Assembly: GCF_900291985.1 (NCBI RefSeq)
Contig: NZ_LT985980.1
Location: forward strand, 1,624,001 to 1,688,000
DNA: 64,000 nucleotides
Origin: Lysinibacillus timonensis
Lineage (GTDB): Bacteria; Bacillota; Bacilli; Bacillales_A; Planococcaceae
Direction of reading: 5' to 3'
In this document: positions 1-11,286 of the stretch, one piece after another
Layout of the letters: each line of letters begins with the position of its first letter
How positions within the stretch are numbered: position 1 is the first letter of the stretch
Notes under the pieces: generated by a model
Told to the model about the DNA's origin: nothing
Seen by the model: the letters and a program-made list of their open reading frames with translations, nothing else
Databases searched by the model: none
Made by a program: the position numbers and the translations under genes

Positions 1-218
1 GTGTCACCACTTACCCCCAAAATTACAGCGTTTAACTCAGAAAATGATTCATGATGGTCTCTAAAATCGCAAGCTTCTGTTGTACAACCCGGTGTCATAT
101 CTTTAGGATAAAAATAAAGTACTACTTTTTTTCCACTAAAATCGCTTAAGGATATATATTCACCTTTTTCATTTAATAATGTAAATTCTGGTGCTTTTTC
201 GTTTATCAATGAGCTCAT
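1..218 (-). CDS. bcp: Thiol peroxidase Bcp (peroxiredoxin), C-terminus cut by window edge
   Basis: First 72 codons of a BCP-type peroxiredoxin, which reduces hydroperoxides with thioredoxin in the cytoplasm. Visible are the thioredoxin-fold start ([18 protein letters not shown]), VVLYFYPKD, and the peroxidatic and resolving cysteines in TPGCTTEAC. The ATG at 218 follows a GGAGG ribosome site. It is divergent from gsaB, as bcp (ygaF) and gsaB are neighbours in B. subtilis. The rest lies left of the window. Confidence 0.9.
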   Translation of the reverse strand, partial: MSSLINEKAPEFTLLNEKGEYISLSDFSGKKVVLYFYPKDMTPGCTTEACDFRDHHESFSELNAVILGVSGD

Positions 219-275
219 ATTGTATTCCTCCCCTTTTGTCAATCGTACATAAGAAAGCAAATCATTTCAATTTCT

Positions 276-305
276 TTGCCACTTTTATGAAAATAAGGCT
301 ACAAT
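276..305 (+). promoter_or_regulatory. Probable SigA promoter of gsaB
   Basis: TTGCCA at 276-281 and TACAAT at 300-305 are separated by 18 bp, about 33 bp upstream of the gsaB start codon. Seen in sequence; promoter activity is inferred. Confidence 0.4.
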
Positions 306-338
306 GTTATAGATATCTCAATATTGGAGGATTTATTA

Positions 339-1637
339 ATGAATCATACAAAGTCTGAAAAAATATATAACGAAGCATTAGAGCATATTGTAGGTGGTGT
401 AAATAGTCCATCTCGTTCCTACAAAGCAGTTGGCGGTGGGGCACCTATAGTCATGGAAAGAGGTAATGGTGCATATTTCTATGATGTTGATGGAAATCGC
501 TACATCGACTATCTTGCTGCTTATGGTCCTATTATTACAGGATTTGGACATCCACACATTGCTCAAGCTATTTCTCGTGCAGCTGAAACTGGCGTGCTCT
601 TCGGTACACCGACAGAACACGAAGTTACTTTTGCTAAAATGCTCAAAGAAGCAATTCCCTCATTAGATAAAGTCCGTTTCACAAACTCTGGAACAGAAGC
701 TGTCATGACAACAGTTCGGGTAGCCCGTGCCTACACAGGACGTACAAAAATCATTAAATTTGCAGGATGCTACCATGGACATTTTGACCAAGTACTAGTT
801 GCTGCAGGATCAGGACCAGCTACATTAGGTTCTCCTGACTCAGCTGGCGTCCCAGTATCAGTAGCAACAGAAGTAATCACTGTACCATTTAATAACCAGG
901 ATGAATTCCAACTTGCAATGGAAAAATGGGGCGACGAGATAGCAGCTATCTTAATCGAGCCAATTGTTGGGAATTTCGGTATGGTTATGCCAAATCCAGG
1001 TTTCTTAGAATTTGTTCACGAACTAGCAAAAGAAAAAGGGGCTTTAACCATTCACGATGAAGTAATTACTGCATTCCGTTTCCATTACGGTGCTGCCCAA
1101 GACTTACTTGGATTAAAACCAGACTTAACTGCAATGGGTAAAATTATTGGTGGGGGGCTACCAATTGGAGCTTATGGTGGCCGTAAAGAGATTATGGAAA
1201 CTGTTGCTCCACTCGGACCTGCTTATCAAGCGGGAACAATGGCTGGTAATCCAGCGTCAATTTTAGCTGGTATCGCATGTCTAGAAGTATTAAAGCAACC
1301 TGGTGTTTACGAAGAGATGGATCGCCTAGGTGCTATACTTGAAAAAGGACTATTGGAATCTGCACAAAAACATGACGTCACGATAACAATTAACCGAATT
1401 AAAGGTGCATTAACAGTTTACTTCACGAATGAAAAAGTCGAGAACTATGCCCAAGCAGAAAAATCAGATGGTGAAAAGTTTGGACGTTTCTTCAAATTGA
1501 TGCTAGAAAAAGGCATTAACCTAGCACCATCTAAGTATGAGGCTTGGTTCTTAACAACTGAGCATAAAGAAGAAGATATTGTTGAAACAATTACAGCAGC
1601 AGATTACGCATTTTCTCAACTTGGTCAAAATAAATAA
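339..1637 (+). CDS. gsaB: Glutamate-1-semialdehyde 2,1-aminomutase
   Basis: PLP-dependent class-III aminotransferase fold enzyme that converts glutamate-1-semialdehyde to 5-aminolevulinate, the first tetrapyrrole precursor. About 432 residues, normal length. Family signatures include [25 protein letters not shown], the CYHGHFD segment, [10 protein letters not shown] and the PLP-lysine region [19 protein letters not shown]. The start is taken as the ATG at 339, 6-9 nt after GGAGG; an upstream TTG at 324 overlaps that site. The position next to bcp and ygaE matches B. subtilis gsaB, the second HemL paralogue, rather than the hemAXCDBL operon copy. Confidence 0.93.
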   Translation: MNHTKSEKIYNEALEHIVGGVNSPSRSYKAVGGGAPIVMERGNGAYFYDVDGNRYIDYLAAYGPIITGFGHPHIAQAISRAAETGVLFGTPTEHEVTFAKMLKEAIPSLDKVRFTNSGTEAVMTTVRVARAYTGRTKIIKFAGCYHGHFDQVLVAAGSGPATLGSPDSAGVPVSVATEVITVPFNNQDEFQLAMEKWGDEIAAILIEPIVGNFGMVMPNPGFLEFVHELAKEKGALTIHDEVITAFRFHYGAAQDLLGLKPDLTAMGKIIGGGLPIGAYGGRKEIMETVAPLGPAYQAGTMAGNPASILAGIACLEVLKQPGVYEEMDRLGAILEKGLLESAQKHDVTITINRIKGALTVYFTNEKVENYAQAEKSDGEKFGRFFKLMLEKGINLAPSKYEAWFLTTEHKEEDIVETITAADYAFSQLGQNK

Positions 1638-1675
1638 GGGTTTTTCCTATAAAGAAAGAGAGGGCTACACACTTA

Positions 1676-2770
1676 ATGCAATTAGGTGCCCGCGTATTAA
1701 AAACAGGTTTTGCAATTGTATTATCCCTTTTTTTATCTGAATTACTGAGCCTACCATCACCTGCCTTTGCAGGGATCGCAGCAATTTTCGCTATACAGCC
1801 ATCTATATATCGTTCTTATTTATCGATTATTGAACAAATTCAAGGAAACTTAATTGGAGCAGCAGTCGCTGTTATTTTCGGTCTCTTATTTGGCCATCAA
1901 GTTGTGGCAATCGGAATAGCAGCAATCATTGTAATTGGCATCATGCTAAAACTTAAGCTCGATACCTCAATGTCCCTTGCACTTGTTACTGTAGTTGCCA
2001 TTATGGTCTACGAAGGAGATAACTTTTTAGAGTTCAGTATGATTCGATTTGCAACCGTAATGGTTGGTGTAGGTGCAGCATTTATTGTGAATATGATTTT
2101 CTTACCACCACGCTATGAAGTGAAATTATTTAAAGCCATCGACTCTTTACAGGATGATATTATTCGTTGGACTCGTCTAGCTGTTCGAAATGCGTCTGAA
2201 CATAATTCAACAAAAACTGCTATTAATAAAATCCATAGTCGTTTTAATGATATTGAAAAACTATATGGCTTTTATCAGGAAGAACGTCATTATCGAAAAA
2301 AGAATCGATTCGTTCATACTCGAAAACTCGTTGTCTATCGTCAAATGATTACAACAACAAAGAAGAGCATGGAATTATTAACTCGGGTTTACAAACACGA
2401 AAATGCAATTGGGAATTTACCCATTACTTTTCGCACAATGTTCTTAGAAAGATTGGATTTTTTACTTACTTATCATGAACAATTATTACTAAAATTTACT
2501 GGAAAGTTAAAGCCCGAACATTCTAAATGGACAGTAAATGAAGATTATTTGAATCGCTCTGAAGTAATGAAGCAACTAATTGAACAAATTGCGATGGATG
2601 AAAGTCTACGCAAAGGAGAAGAAGATTTTTCCAGTTATCATTTATTCTATACTTTTTCACGAATACTTGATTACGAGGAAAATTTAGAGCATCTAGACAC
2701 ATTGATTGTTTCTTTCCGAAACTATCATAGTGAAGATAAAAATACTGATTTAGAAGAGGAATTTTACTAA
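1676..2770 (+). CDS. ygaE: Aromatic acid exporter family (FUSC/DUF939) membrane protein
   Basis: About 364 residues. The N-terminal 145 residues form six hydrophobic segments of the FUSC/ArAE_1 type (GFAIVLSLFLSELLSLPSPAFAGIAAIFA; then QGNLIGAAVAVIFG). The rest is a charged, mostly helical cytoplasmic domain. Homologues are annotated as putative aromatic-acid exporters, but the substrate is not established. It follows gsaB by 38 bp in the same direction, as ygaE adjoins gsaB in B. subtilis, so cotranscription is likely. It ends at a strong bidirectional terminator. Confidence 0.8.
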   Translation: MQLGARVLKTGFAIVLSLFLSELLSLPSPAFAGIAAIFAIQPSIYRSYLSIIEQIQGNLIGAAVAVIFGLLFGHQVVAIGIAAIIVIGIMLKLKLDTSMSLALVTVVAIMVYEGDNFLEFSMIRFATVMVGVGAAFIVNMIFLPPRYEVKLFKAIDSLQDDIIRWTRLAVRNASEHNSTKTAINKIHSRFNDIEKLYGFYQEERHYRKKNRFVHTRKLVVYRQMITTTKKSMELLTRVYKHENAIGNLPITFRTMFLERLDFLLTYHEQLLLKFTGKLKPEHSKWTVNEDYLNRSEVMKQLIEQIAMDESLRKGEEDFSSYHLFYTFSRILDYEENLEHLDTLIVSFRNYHSEDKNTDLEEEFY

Positions 2771-2775
2771 ACAAT

Positions 2776-2817
2776 AAAAGGTTGAACTATCACTTATTCT
2801 GGATAGCTCAACCTTTT
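2776..2817. terminator. Bidirectional intrinsic terminator between ygaE and the peptide ABC operon
   Basis: Arms AAAAGGTTGAACTATC and GATAGCTCAACCTTTT pair with one mismatch around a 10-nt loop. T or A tracts on both sides allow termination of both convergent transcripts. Confidence 0.8.
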
Positions 2818-2882
2818 ATGATTTCTAGGATTTTTTGATATACAATGTCTTTTTCGTATACTTTTGTCGGGCTCTTTCATTA

Positions 2883-3767
2883 CTAATTTTTCATCTTAGG
2901 ATCAAGCGCATCCCTTAAGCCATCACCCATTAAATTAAAACCAAGTACTGTTAACATGATGGCAATACCAGGGAAAATCATTGTCCAAGGAGCTGTCATT
3001 AAATGCACTCTTGCATCAGCAAGCATTTTTCCCCACTCCGGATTTGGAGCTTCTGCACCTAAACCTAAAAATCCTAAAGCTGCCGCTTCGATAATAGCAG
3101 TTGCAATTGCCAATGTTCCTTGTACAATAACAGGGGAAAACGAGTTCGGCAATATATGTCGCCACAATATACGGGAATCTTTCATACCAATTGCTTTTGC
3201 TGCAACAATGTACTCCTCTTCTTTTACACTTAACACACGCGATCGAATGAGGCGACCAAAGTTAGGTACGTTAATTATCGCAATCGCTATTAATGCATTT
3301 TGTAGTGATGGTCCTAGTACCGAAACAACTGCAATGGCCAAAAGGATACTTGGAAAAGCTAACATGATATCAAAAACTCTTGAAATGAGTGTATCAATCC
3401 AGCGCCCGTAATACCCAGCAACAATTCCTAAGAAACTCCCAACAATTATCGATAATACAACCGCAAAAAAGCCTACTGCTAAAGAAATTCTTGCACCGTG
3501 TACGATCCGCGAAAATATATCTCGTCCAAAGTCATCTGTACCGAACCAAAATTCACCAGAAGGCGGTAATAATCGTAAAGTAAAATCTTGATCGTTAATT
3601 CCTTGGGGTACAAAAAATGGACCAATTAAACCTAATAGAATAAAAAATAACACTATGAATGTACCTACAATTGCTGATTTGCTTTTAAGAAAAGTTAACC
3701 AGGCTTCTTCCCAAGGTCCCATAACTTTTTCAGGCTTTGATGTTAGTTCCATTGGTTTTGTCGTCAT
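2883..3767 (-). CDS. Oligopeptide ABC transporter permease (AppC/DppC type)
   Basis: 294-residue inner-membrane permease with an N-terminal cytoplasmic segment (OppC_N), six predicted membrane helices and the EAA loop that contacts the ATPases (AAKAIGMKDSRILWRHILPN). It pairs with the permease encoded immediately upstream (14-bp gap) to form the translocation channel for peptides. Last gene of an operon with two ATPases and a lipoprotein receptor. The order D-F-A-B-C is that of B. subtilis appDFABC, but glutathione or dipeptide import by a Gsi/Dpp-type system cannot be excluded. Confidence 0.9.
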   Translation of the reverse strand: MTTKPMELTSKPEKVMGPWEEAWLTFLKSKSAIVGTFIVLFFILLGLIGPFFVPQGINDQDFTLRLLPPSGEFWFGTDDFGRDIFSRIVHGARISLAVGFFAVVLSIIVGSFLGIVAGYYGRWIDTLISRVFDIMLAFPSILLAIAVVSVLGPSLQNALIAIAIINVPNFGRLIRSRVLSVKEEEYIVAAKAIGMKDSRILWRHILPNSFSPVIVQGTLAIATAIIEAAALGFLGLGAEAPNPEWGKMLADARVHLMTAPWTMIFPGIAIMLTVLGFNLMGDGLRDALDPKMKN

Positions 3768-3781
3768 CGCATTTCTACCTC

Positions 3782-4786
3782 CTAGTTATATCGAATACGT
3801 GAGTCAACGACAGAGTAAAGTATATCGACTACAAGATTGATCATTACGAACATAAATGCGACAACTAATATTCCTGATTGAATGACAGTATAATCTCGGA
3901 ACCCAATTGCCTCGTAAATATACCGTCCAATTCCCGGCCAACTAAAAATCGTTTCTGTGAGGATAGCTCCACCTAATAATAGACCAGTCTGTAAACCAAT
4001 TACTGTTAAAATTGGGATTAGCGCATTTTTTAAGGCATGTTTATAGATGACAACTACCATCTTTTGACCCTTTGCCCTTGCAGTACGAATATAATCTGAA
4101 CGCATCACCTCTAACATAGAAGAACGAGTCATTCTAGCAATAATAGCCATCGGTATCGTAGCCAATGCTATTCCAGGTAGTGTTAAGTACTTAAGCGTTG
4201 CTAAAAACTGATCAAATCTACCTTGTAGCAACGTATCAATTAAATAGAAATGGGTTATCGCCTCTACAGGGTTCCGTACTTCCTCTCGCCCCGAAGTTGG
4301 GAACCACCCTAAGTTAATGCCAAAAGCCCATTGTTCCATTAAGCCCAACCAAAAAATAGGCATTGATACACCTATTAGTGCAATCACCATCGCTAAATAA
4401 TCAAACCATGAATTTTGGAACCATGCAGAAATAATTCCGGCATTCATTCCGATGATAACTGCCAAAATCATAGCAAAAACTGCTAATTCTATTGTTGCAG
4501 CTAAATATGGCCAAATTTCAATCGCAATAGGTTGTTTAGTTCGCAGTGATTCTCCTAAATCCCCAGTTAATAATCCCTTTAAGTACTCAAAGTATTGAAT
4601 GTACCACGGATTATCAAGCCCCAACTGTTGTCTTAAATCAGCAATTAATTCTTCGGAAGCTTGTTGACCTAAAATAACTCGTGCTGGGTCACCTGGAATT
4701 GCTCTAATTATTAAGAACACAACAAATGTCATACCTAGTAACACCGGAACTAACTGTAAGCATCTTCTCCCTATGTAGTGAAGCAT
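3782..4786 (-). CDS. Oligopeptide ABC transporter permease (AppB/DppB type)
   Basis: 334 residues. The N-terminal signature MLHYIGRRCLQLVPVLLGMTFVVF is followed by six membrane helices and the EAA motif (RTARAKGQKMVVVIYKHALKNALIP). Family role: half of the heterodimeric pore for peptide uptake. It starts at an ATG preceded by GAGGGGTGGAG. It lies 150 bp after the receptor gene, a wider gap than elsewhere in the operon and one that holds a stem-loop, suggesting differential expression of receptor and permeases. Confidence 0.9.
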   Translation of the reverse strand: MLHYIGRRCLQLVPVLLGMTFVVFLIIRAIPGDPARVILGQQASEELIADLRQQLGLDNPWYIQYFEYLKGLLTGDLGESLRTKQPIAIEIWPYLAATIELAVFAMILAVIIGMNAGIISAWFQNSWFDYLAMVIALIGVSMPIFWLGLMEQWAFGINLGWFPTSGREEVRNPVEAITHFYLIDTLLQGRFDQFLATLKYLTLPGIALATIPMAIIARMTRSSMLEVMRSDYIRTARAKGQKMVVVIYKHALKNALIPILTVIGLQTGLLLGGAILTETIFSWPGIGRYIYEAIGFRDYTVIQSGILVVAFMFVMINLVVDILYSVVDSRIRYN

Positions 4787-4832
4787 AGTTTCTCCACCCC
4801 TCTATCAAATTTGCATTCATTAGTTGAAAGAA

Positions 4833-4859
4833 AAGGGAAGGCAAACTACCTCCCCTCTT
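4833..4859 (-). promoter_or_regulatory. Intra-operon stem-loop between receptor and permease genes
   Basis: On the minus strand AAGAGGGGAGG and CCTTCCCTT form a GC-rich stem followed by TTTTC. Such stems after binding-protein genes commonly stabilise the receptor mRNA or partly terminate; the role here is inferred. The 12-bp region GTGCCTGGCAC a little further right (about 4880-4890) is a second small palindrome. Confidence 0.45.
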
Positions 4860-4936
4860 GTGTACATAAATTGTATTGGAGTGCCTGGCACCCGTTTAAT
4901 TCTGAATTGTTTGAGTGACTAGCACTAATTCAAACC

Positions 4937-6565
4937 TTATTCCATCGATACATTGTGTAGGCTTTCAGATCCTGTTGGGTGTGGTAAGTAGCCAGTAACT
5001 CCTTTTTTCCCTGCAAGTAATGGGATTGAGTGAGCTAATGGTACCCAAGGTGCATCATCATTGATAATTTCTTGTGCTTGTTTGTATAGATCATTACGTA
5101 CTTCTTCATCAATTTCTGATTGTGCTGCAACTAATATTTCATGAAGTTCATCGTTCGAATAGTACGTGTAGTTGTTACTACCAATATTGTCTTTGTCCAG
5201 TAATGTGTAAAGGAAGTTATCCGCATCTCCGTTGTCACCAGTCCAACCAAGTAAGAATGCATCAAATTCTCCTCTATTCGCTTTATCTAAATAAGTTGCC
5301 CAATCAACACTTTGGATTTTAGCCGGAATTCCTACATCCGCTAAGTTTTTCTGAATTGCTTCCGCTACTTTTTGACCATCCGGCATATAAGGACGTGGAA
5401 CTGGCATTGCCCAAAGTTCAATTTCCGAACCATCATAACCCGCTTCAGCTAATAATTCTTTTGCTTTCTCTGGGTTATACTCATATCCAGTAATTTCATC
5501 ATTGTACCCGCTAATAGAAGGTGGCATTGGGTTTACTGCTACTTCTGCACGCCCTTCGAAGAACGCATCAACAATCGCTTGTTTATCGATTGCATAGTTC
5601 ACAGCTTGACGAACTAATTTATTATCAAATGGTGGACGAGTCGTTGTTAAGCCTAAGTAACCAACGTTCATAGATGGACGTTCAATCAACTGTAAATTTG
5701 CATCAGCTTCAATTATCGCCGCATCTGAAGGATTAATACCGTCTGCTAAATCAATTTCACCAGCTAATAATGCGTTTAAACGACCAGAGTTATCCGGAAT
5801 TGCACGGAAAATAATTGTATCTAACTTTGGTAAACCTTCTTTCCAGTAATCTGGATTTTTTTCGATTGTGATTGAATCATTCCGTTTCCACTCTACGAAT
5901 TTGAACGGACCTGTTCCAACTGGATTATCACCGAAAGATTCACCAGCTGATTCGAATGCTGTTGGTGAAGCAATACCGAATGGGCTCATCGCGATATTTT
6001 TAAGGAACGGTGCTTGTGGACGAGATAATTTAAATACAACTGTATAATCGTCTTCTGCAATTACTTCATTAATAATGTCTTCCCCATTCGCTTTAAACAT
6101 GGAGTGGAAATAATAGAACTGTTCTGCAGCTCCACCTTTCCATCTCTCTACATTTTTAACTACCGCTTCTGCATTGAAGTCAGTTCCGTCATGGAATTTA
6201 ACGCCTTCTTCTAAAAAGAACGTATACGTTAACCCATCTTCGCTTACTTCCCAATCTTTTGCTAATCCAGGGTTAACAGTCGTATCTTGATCTCCAAAGT
6301 TTAATAATGTTTCGTAAATGTTTTCAGTTACTTTAAATGATTCGCCATCTGTCACAATAGCCGGGTCAAGAGATACCGAGTCGCCACCTCGACCAAATAC
6401 TAAAACTTGTGGAACTTCCTCTTTTGTTTCCTCAGCTGTGTTGCCATCTGTAGGTTTCTCTGTCTCTGTTGGTTGAGTTGTTTGACTGCCACTACATGCA
6501 GCTAGCACAAACATCAATGCTAGTACTAAAAATAGCCATAAAGATAAAAACTTGTTCTTCTTCAT
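4937..6565 (-). CDS. Peptide ABC transporter substrate-binding lipoprotein
   Basis: 542 residues, SBP_bac_5 family. An N-terminal lysine-rich start and hydrophobic signal end in the lipobox LAAC (Cys24), so the protein should be lipid-anchored outside the membrane. An acidic, Thr-rich linker follows. Family segments include [39 protein letters not shown] and [13 protein letters not shown]. It captures oligopeptides for the permease pair. Its ATG overlaps the end of the upstream ATPase gene by 4 bp (translational coupling). Confidence 0.92.
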   Translation of the reverse strand: MKKNKFLSLWLFLVLALMFVLAACSGSQTTQPTETEKPTDGNTAEETKEEVPQVLVFGRGGDSVSLDPAIVTDGESFKVTENIYETLLNFGDQDTTVNPGLAKDWEVSEDGLTYTFFLEEGVKFHDGTDFNAEAVVKNVERWKGGAAEQFYYFHSMFKANGEDIINEVIAEDDYTVVFKLSRPQAPFLKNIAMSPFGIASPTAFESAGESFGDNPVGTGPFKFVEWKRNDSITIEKNPDYWKEGLPKLDTIIFRAIPDNSGRLNALLAGEIDLADGINPSDAAIIEADANLQLIERPSMNVGYLGLTTTRPPFDNKLVRQAVNYAIDKQAIVDAFFEGRAEVAVNPMPPSISGYNDEITGYEYNPEKAKELLAEAGYDGSEIELWAMPVPRPYMPDGQKVAEAIQKNLADVGIPAKIQSVDWATYLDKANRGEFDAFLLGWTGDNGDADNFLYTLLDKDNIGSNNYTYYSNDELHEILVAAQSEIDEEVRNDLYKQAQEIINDDAPWVPLAHSIPLLAGKKGVTGYLPHPTGSESLHNVSME

Positions 6566-7575
6566 TTTACCCCTCCTGATAAAACTAACTTTATGTCATT
6601 GTCCGTTTCACTATATAAGTGACACGCAACAGAGTGACCTGCTTTAACCTCTATAAACTCTGGCGAAGTTACTTTGCACTTATCCATCGTAAAAGGGCAT
6701 CTTGTATGGAATGTGCAACCAGTGGGTGGGTTTGATGGGCTTGGAATATCCCCTTTTAAGATAATTTGTTCTCTATTAAACTCAGGATCTGGAATTGGAA
6801 CAGCAGATAACAATGCTTGTGTATATGGGTGCAAAGGTTCTGCATACAGTGATTCGCTATTTGCTAACTCTACAATTCTCCCTAAATACATCACGCCAAC
6901 TCTATCGCTTATATGCCTTACAACACCAAGATCATGCGAGATAAAGATATAAGTTAAGTTCAAATCTTCCTGTAACTTTTGCATCAAATTTAGTACCTGT
7001 GATTGAATTGATACATCTAAAGCAGATACCGGTTCGTCTGCAATAATTAGTCTTGGGTTGGTCATTAAAGCCCGTGCAATACCAACACGTTGTCTTTGTC
7101 CTCCACTAAACTGATGAGGATAACGTTTTGCATGATCAGCCCGTAAACCAACAATTTCCAAATACTCTCGAACCTTACTTTTCCGTTCCAAACTTGACCC
7201 TATTCCATGAACGATTAAAGGTTCTTCCAATATTTTTTCAACGGTATGTCTTGGATTTAGTGATGCATAAGGATCCTGAAACACCATTTGAATATGTCTC
7301 CGCGCTTTCCGTAGTTCACTTTTAGATAACTTGGCAAGCTCTATCCCATCAAAATTAATGGAGCCATCAGTCGGTTCAATCAGCCGCATAATCGTTCTTC
7401 CTGTTGTCGATTTTCCACAACCAGATTCTCCTACAATTCCAAGTGTTTCACCCTCATAAACCTGAAAGGAAACATTATCAACCGCTTTTACGTACGTTTT
7501 ATTGCTAGATAATACCCCACTTTGCACAGGAAAATATTTTTTTAAGTTATCGACTTTCAACAGCACGTTCGACAT
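6562..7575 (-). CDS. Peptide ABC transporter ATP-binding protein (AppF/OppF type)
   Basis: ABC ATPase of about 337 residues with Walker A GESGCGKS, signature [16 protein letters not shown], Walker [13 protein letters not shown] and the oligo_HPY C-terminus carrying the cysteine motif [14 protein letters not shown]. It energises peptide uptake together with the D-type ATPase. The chosen start is the ATG at 7575, 8 nt after AGGTGG; a GTG at 7587 lies within that ribosome site. The gene begins inside the last 29 bp of the upstream ATPase gene, indicating coupled translation. Confidence 0.92.
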   Translation of the reverse strand: MSNVLLKVDNLKKYFPVQSGVLSSNKTYVKAVDNVSFQVYEGETLGIVGESGCGKSTTGRTIMRLIEPTDGSINFDGIELAKLSKSELRKARRHIQMVFQDPYASLNPRHTVEKILEEPLIVHGIGSSLERKSKVREYLEIVGLRADHAKRYPHQFSGGQRQRVGIARALMTNPRLIIADEPVSALDVSIQSQVLNLMQKLQEDLNLTYIFISHDLGVVRHISDRVGVMYLGRIVELANSESLYAEPLHPYTQALLSAVPIPDPEFNREQIILKGDIPSPSNPPTGCTFHTRCPFTMDKCKVTSPEFIEVKAGHSVACHLYSETDNDIKLVLSGGVK

Positions 7576-8575
7576 TCTCCAAACCACCTTTCTCCTCTAA
7601 TAAGAAGCACCTTGTTTGATGATTACCAGATGAAGTAGCAACTTGATATAAAGGTGGCGTTTCTTTTGTACATCGATCCATTACATACTGACACCTAGAA
7701 GCAAACCGACAACCTGCTTCAACAGAACCTGGTTTCGGCACATTGCCTGGTATAGAATGTAGGGTTTCCTTCTTATGTCGCATATCTGGTACAGATTTTA
7801 TCAATCCTAACGTATATGGGTGCTGAGGTTTTTTAAAGATTTCTTTAACTGGACCTTCCTCAATGATTTGTCCGGAATACATGACAATTACTCGTTGGCA
7901 TGTTTCAGCTACAACCCCTAAATCATGTGTAATGAGTAACACAGCCATTTGTAGTTGTTGGTTTAACTCTTTAATGAGCTTTAATATTTGTGCTTGGATA
8001 GTTACATCTAAAGCAGTTGTAGGCTCATCTGCTATTAATAATTTCGGATTACATACGAGTGCCATTGCGATCATGACCCTTTGCCGCATTCCTCCAGATA
8101 ATTGGTGAGGATAATTATTCATTAGCTCGTTAGCTCTTGGTAATCCAACCAGCTGCATGATTTCCACAGCTCTCGATTTAGCCTCTCTTTTTGACCATTT
8201 CTTATTATGTAATAAAATGGCTTCAACAAGCTGGCTACCAATCGTAAAGAGTGGATTTAATGATGTCATAGGTTCTTGAAAGATCATGGCAATGTCTTTC
8301 CCACGTACTTTGCGCATCTTTCGTTCTGAAAGAGTTATTAAATCAACCCCATCAAACAAAATTTCGCCTGAAGTAATTTTTCCTGGAGGGGAGGGAACCA
8401 GTCCCATAATTGATAATGATGTAACGCTTTTACCACAGCCTGACTCACCAACAATTCCTAAAATCTCCCCTTTATAGACATGGAAATCTATATGATCAAC
8501 TGCCGGTACTTCGCCATCATTTGTATAAAAGGTAGTTTCTAACTTATTGACTTGTAATAATATTTTTTTATCCAT
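7547..8575 (-). CDS. Peptide ABC transporter ATP-binding protein (AppD/OppD type)
   Basis: 342-residue ABC ATPase, first gene of the operon. Walker A GESGCGKS lies at residues 43-50, with [28 protein letters not shown], the H-loop ITHDLGVV and the C-terminal oligo_HPY region with [14 protein letters not shown]. Partner of the F-type ATPase. The operon is transcribed leftwards from the roughly 200-bp gap to its right, in which I could not single out a convincing promoter or operator. Confidence 0.92.
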   Translation of the reverse strand: MDKKILLQVNKLETTFYTNDGEVPAVDHIDFHVYKGEILGIVGESGCGKSVTSLSIMGLVPSPPGKITSGEILFDGVDLITLSERKMRKVRGKDIAMIFQEPMTSLNPLFTIGSQLVEAILLHNKKWSKREAKSRAVEIMQLVGLPRANELMNNYPHQLSGGMRQRVMIAMALVCNPKLLIADEPTTALDVTIQAQILKLIKELNQQLQMAVLLITHDLGVVAETCQRVIVMYSGQIIEEGPVKEIFKKPQHPYTLGLIKSVPDMRHKKETLHSIPGNVPKPGSVEAGCRFASRCQYVMDRCTKETPPLYQVATSSGNHQTRCFLLEEKGGLENVERAVESR

Positions 8576-8796
8576 CTAAGCCCTCCCTATCCAAATGTTC
8601 GTCGTCTATGAATTCAAAAACTAGTCCATCAATTAAGGAAAACAACTATTAACTTCTAATTTTTATGTATTGAAAACAACACTTATTACAATTTTCTGAT
8701 AAAAGAAGTTTGACAATAACTCTTAAGCTTGAACATAAAGTTACATATATCTACTTCTAATAAGAAAACAACATTACTAAAAGCATAAAAAAAGAA

Positions 8797-8827
8797 ATCT
8801 AACATGTCGCATTCTGACAAGTTAGAT
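8797..8827 (-). terminator. Intrinsic terminator after ygaD
   Basis: ATCTAAC/GTTAGAT plus inner TGTC/GACA form a stem 20 bp past the ygaD stop. On the minus strand it is followed by TTTCTTTTTTT. Confidence 0.8.
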
Positions 8828-8847
8828 CCCTTTGTGTCGTAATATTT

Positions 8848-10593
8848 TTAGTTTAATTTTTGAATTTGGAATAAATCAAAATAGATACCTTGTTTTTGCA
8901 TTAATGTTTCGTGATTACCTTGTTCTACCAATTCTCCGTGATCGATTACAAAAATTTTATCAGCATGAGTAATAGTAGATAAGCGATGCGCAATAATAAT
9001 GGTTGTTCGGTTATGTGCTAGTCTATCAAGAGATTCTTGAATTAACGCTTCACTTTCTAAGTCAAGAGCTGAGGTAGCCTCATCTAACACTAAGATTGGA
9101 GGATTTTTCAAGAATACCCGCGCAATGGCAACACGCTGCTTTTGACCCCCAGATAATTTAACACCACGTTCTCCAACTTTTGTTTCATAACCATCCGGCA
9201 GTGACATTATAAAGTCATGCGCATTAGCAGCCTTAGCAGCTTCCATCACTTCCTCATCGGTTGCATCAGGTCTACCCATAAGAATATTTTGCTTCACTGA
9301 ATCACTAAATAATATGTTATCTTGTAAGACAATCCCTATTTGCGAACGCAATGATTGAAGTGTTACATCGGTTACGTTCATTCCATCTATTTTCACTTTT
9401 CCCTTTGTTGCATCATAGAAGCGTGGAATAAGGCTGACAATAGTAGATTTACCTCCACCACTCATCCCTACGAATGCAGCAGTTTCACCTGGTTTAATAT
9501 GGAGGTTAATATTATTTAGTATCGTATTCCCGTTTTGATCATATTTGAATGAAACGTTTTCTAATTCTACTAGACCCTTCACTGCAGGTAATTGGATTGA
9601 ATTTGGACTATCTTTCACATCATACTTTTCATCCATTAATTCAAACATACGGTCCATCGAAGCAATTGATTGCGTTAGCGTAGTAGAAGAGTTCATTAAT
9701 CTTCTTAACGGTGCATATAGGCGTTCAATATACCCCATAAATGCTGCCATAGTTCCTATTGTTAAATTTTCGTTTATTACTTCATAACCTGCATACCCAA
9801 TGACAAGTAATGGCGCAATATCCGTAATTGTATTGACAACCGCAAATGACTTTGCATTCCATACTGTATGATCTAATGAACGATTTAAAAATTCGCCGTT
9901 CTCTTTATCAAAAATTTGTTGCTCATGTTTTTCAAGAGCAAAACTTTTAATAATGCTAATACCACTAACGCGTTCATGCAAGTAGCTTTGTACACTCGCT
10001 AATGCTTGAGATCTTTTTCGAGTTAAATCTCGAAGTTTTCCAAAGAAATATCTTACGCTAATTGCAAATAGAGGTAGTGATATGATAGCGACCATTGTAA
10101 GTTGTACATCCATTGTTAACATAATAGCAATAACAATTAGAATAGTTGCCATATCGAGCCACAAATTCATTAAACCTATCATGATGAAATTTTTCGTTTG
10201 TTCAACGTCATTAATGACCCGAGATATAACTTCTCCAGCACGAGTATTAGCATAATACTTTAAGCTAAGCTTTTGTAAATGTCCAAACAATTCTTTCCGA
10301 ATATCAAAGAGCACTTTATTACCTACATGCTGCGCAAAATACTGGCGGTAATACTCAATAGGTGGACGGATGATGAAGAATATAATAACCGTTCCACCTA
10401 ACCAATAAAATAACTGAGTAATTTTCTCATTTGTTGTCAATGAGGGTTCCGTTATAATGTTGTCGATTACAATCTTCGTTAACAATGGGATAAACAAAGG
10501 AATCGCAAATTTCAATATCCCTATAACGATTGTTAATAATATCTCCCAGCGATAAGGTTTAACAAACCTCATATATCGTTTTATACTATCCAA
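8848..10593 (-). CDS. ygaD: ABC exporter, MsbA/BmrA-like half transporter (YgaD)
   Basis: 581 residues: a six-helix exporter membrane domain (about residues 15-310) fused to an ATPase with Walker [10 protein letters not shown], signature [18 protein letters not shown], Walker [13 protein letters not shown] and the switch His in IIAHRLSTI. Works as a homodimer or heterodimer exporting lipids or drugs; the substrate is unknown. The start is a TTG at 10593 with AAGGGAAGTG upstream; Met8 is an alternative. The position before ntdP matches B. subtilis ygaD. Confidence 0.88.
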   Translation of the reverse strand: MDSIKRYMRFVKPYRWEILLTIVIGILKFAIPLFIPLLTKIVIDNIITEPSLTTNEKITQLFYWLGGTVIIFFIIRPPIEYYRQYFAQHVGNKVLFDIRKELFGHLQKLSLKYYANTRAGEVISRVINDVEQTKNFIMIGLMNLWLDMATILIVIAIMLTMDVQLTMVAIISLPLFAISVRYFFGKLRDLTRKRSQALASVQSYLHERVSGISIIKSFALEKHEQQIFDKENGEFLNRSLDHTVWNAKSFAVVNTITDIAPLLVIGYAGYEVINENLTIGTMAAFMGYIERLYAPLRRLMNSSTTLTQSIASMDRMFELMDEKYDVKDSPNSIQLPAVKGLVELENVSFKYDQNGNTILNNINLHIKPGETAAFVGMSGGGKSTIVSLIPRFYDATKGKVKIDGMNVTDVTLQSLRSQIGIVLQDNILFSDSVKQNILMGRPDATDEEVMEAAKAANAHDFIMSLPDGYETKVGERGVKLSGGQKQRVAIARVFLKNPPILVLDEATSALDLESEALIQESLDRLAHNRTTIIIAHRLSTITHADKIFVIDHGELVEQGNHETLMQKQGIYFDLFQIQKLN

Positions 10594-10709
10594 GGCTCTA
10601 CTTCACTTCCCTTTTAAATCTCATTGCTACACTCAATTATGATTGGTTTATCTTTTAAATAGAATTCTTCAAAAGATAAATTCACTTGAAATAATACTGA
10701 AAAGAAAAA

Positions 10710-10734
10710 CCTATTGGTTAAAACAACCAATAGG
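10710..10734 (-). terminator. Intrinsic terminator after ntdP
   Basis: Perfect 10-bp arms CCTATTGGTT/AACCAATAGG with a 5-nt loop, then TTTTTC on the minus strand, 4 bp past the ntdP stop. Confidence 0.85.
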
Positions 10735-10737
10735 CAG

Positions 10738-11286
10738 TTATTCATTGGATGATTGCATTTCTTTATTAAACAAATAACGATTTGTCCAAACTTCAATAAA
10801 GTCAGGAGCAAATGGGCCTCTACGTTGTTTAATCCAGCTTACAAGTTTATTTACATTACGTTTTAGGATTTTATCGATTACCTCTGGATATCCCATCTCT
10901 TTTTTATGTTGATCATATTCGTCTTCATCCAATAGCGTATATGTCATATCTGGAAATACTTTTACATCTAGGTCATAGTCGATATATTTAATTGCATTAT
11001 TATCAAATACATAAGGAGAGCTCATATTACAATAGTAATAAACACCATCTTCACGTAACATACAAATAATGTTAAACCAATGCTCCGCGTGGAAATAACA
11101 AATAGAAGGCTCTCTTGTCAACCATGTACGACCGTCTGATTCAGTTACAAGCGTCCTCTCGTTAGCACCAATGAATATATTTTTCGTCCCTTTTAATACC
11201 ATTGTTTCCTGCCAGACACGGTGTATTTGTCCATTATGTTTATAGCTATGTATTTGTATCGTTTCTCCTTCTACCGGTATTGCCAT
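10738..11286 (-). CDS. ntdP: Nucleoside tri-/diphosphate phosphatase NtdP (DUF402)
   Basis: 182 residues, close to the usual 176 of NtdP (YgaC) proteins, which hydrolyse nucleoside tri- and diphosphates with divalent metal. Conserved stretches include [52 protein letters not shown] and the acidic metal-site region [14 protein letters not shown]. The ATG at 11286 follows GGTGGG by 8 nt and gives the canonical MAIPVEGE start; a GTG 12 nt earlier overlaps that ribosome site. Gene order matches ygaC-ygaD of B. subtilis. Confidence 0.92.
   Translation of the reverse strand: MAIPVEGETIQIHSYKHNGQIHRVWQETMVLKGTKNIFIGANERTLVTESDGRTWLTREPSICYFHAEHWFNIICMLREDGVYYYCNMSSPYVFDNNAIKYIDYDLDVKVFPDMTYTLLDEDEYDQHKKEMGYPEVIDKILKRNVNKLVSWIKQRRGPFAPDFIEVWTNRYLFNKEMQSSNE

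Noticed and set aside
2956..3411. 151-codon plus-strand frame opposite the AppC-type permease
   Set aside because: Antisense shadow; permease motifs and operon context are on the minus strand.
4876..4892. GTGCCTGGCAC palindrome in the peptide operon as a regulator site
   Set aside because: It lies between receptor and permease genes rather than at a promoter. Similar short motifs occur as dispersed sequences in Bacillales; no support for an operator.
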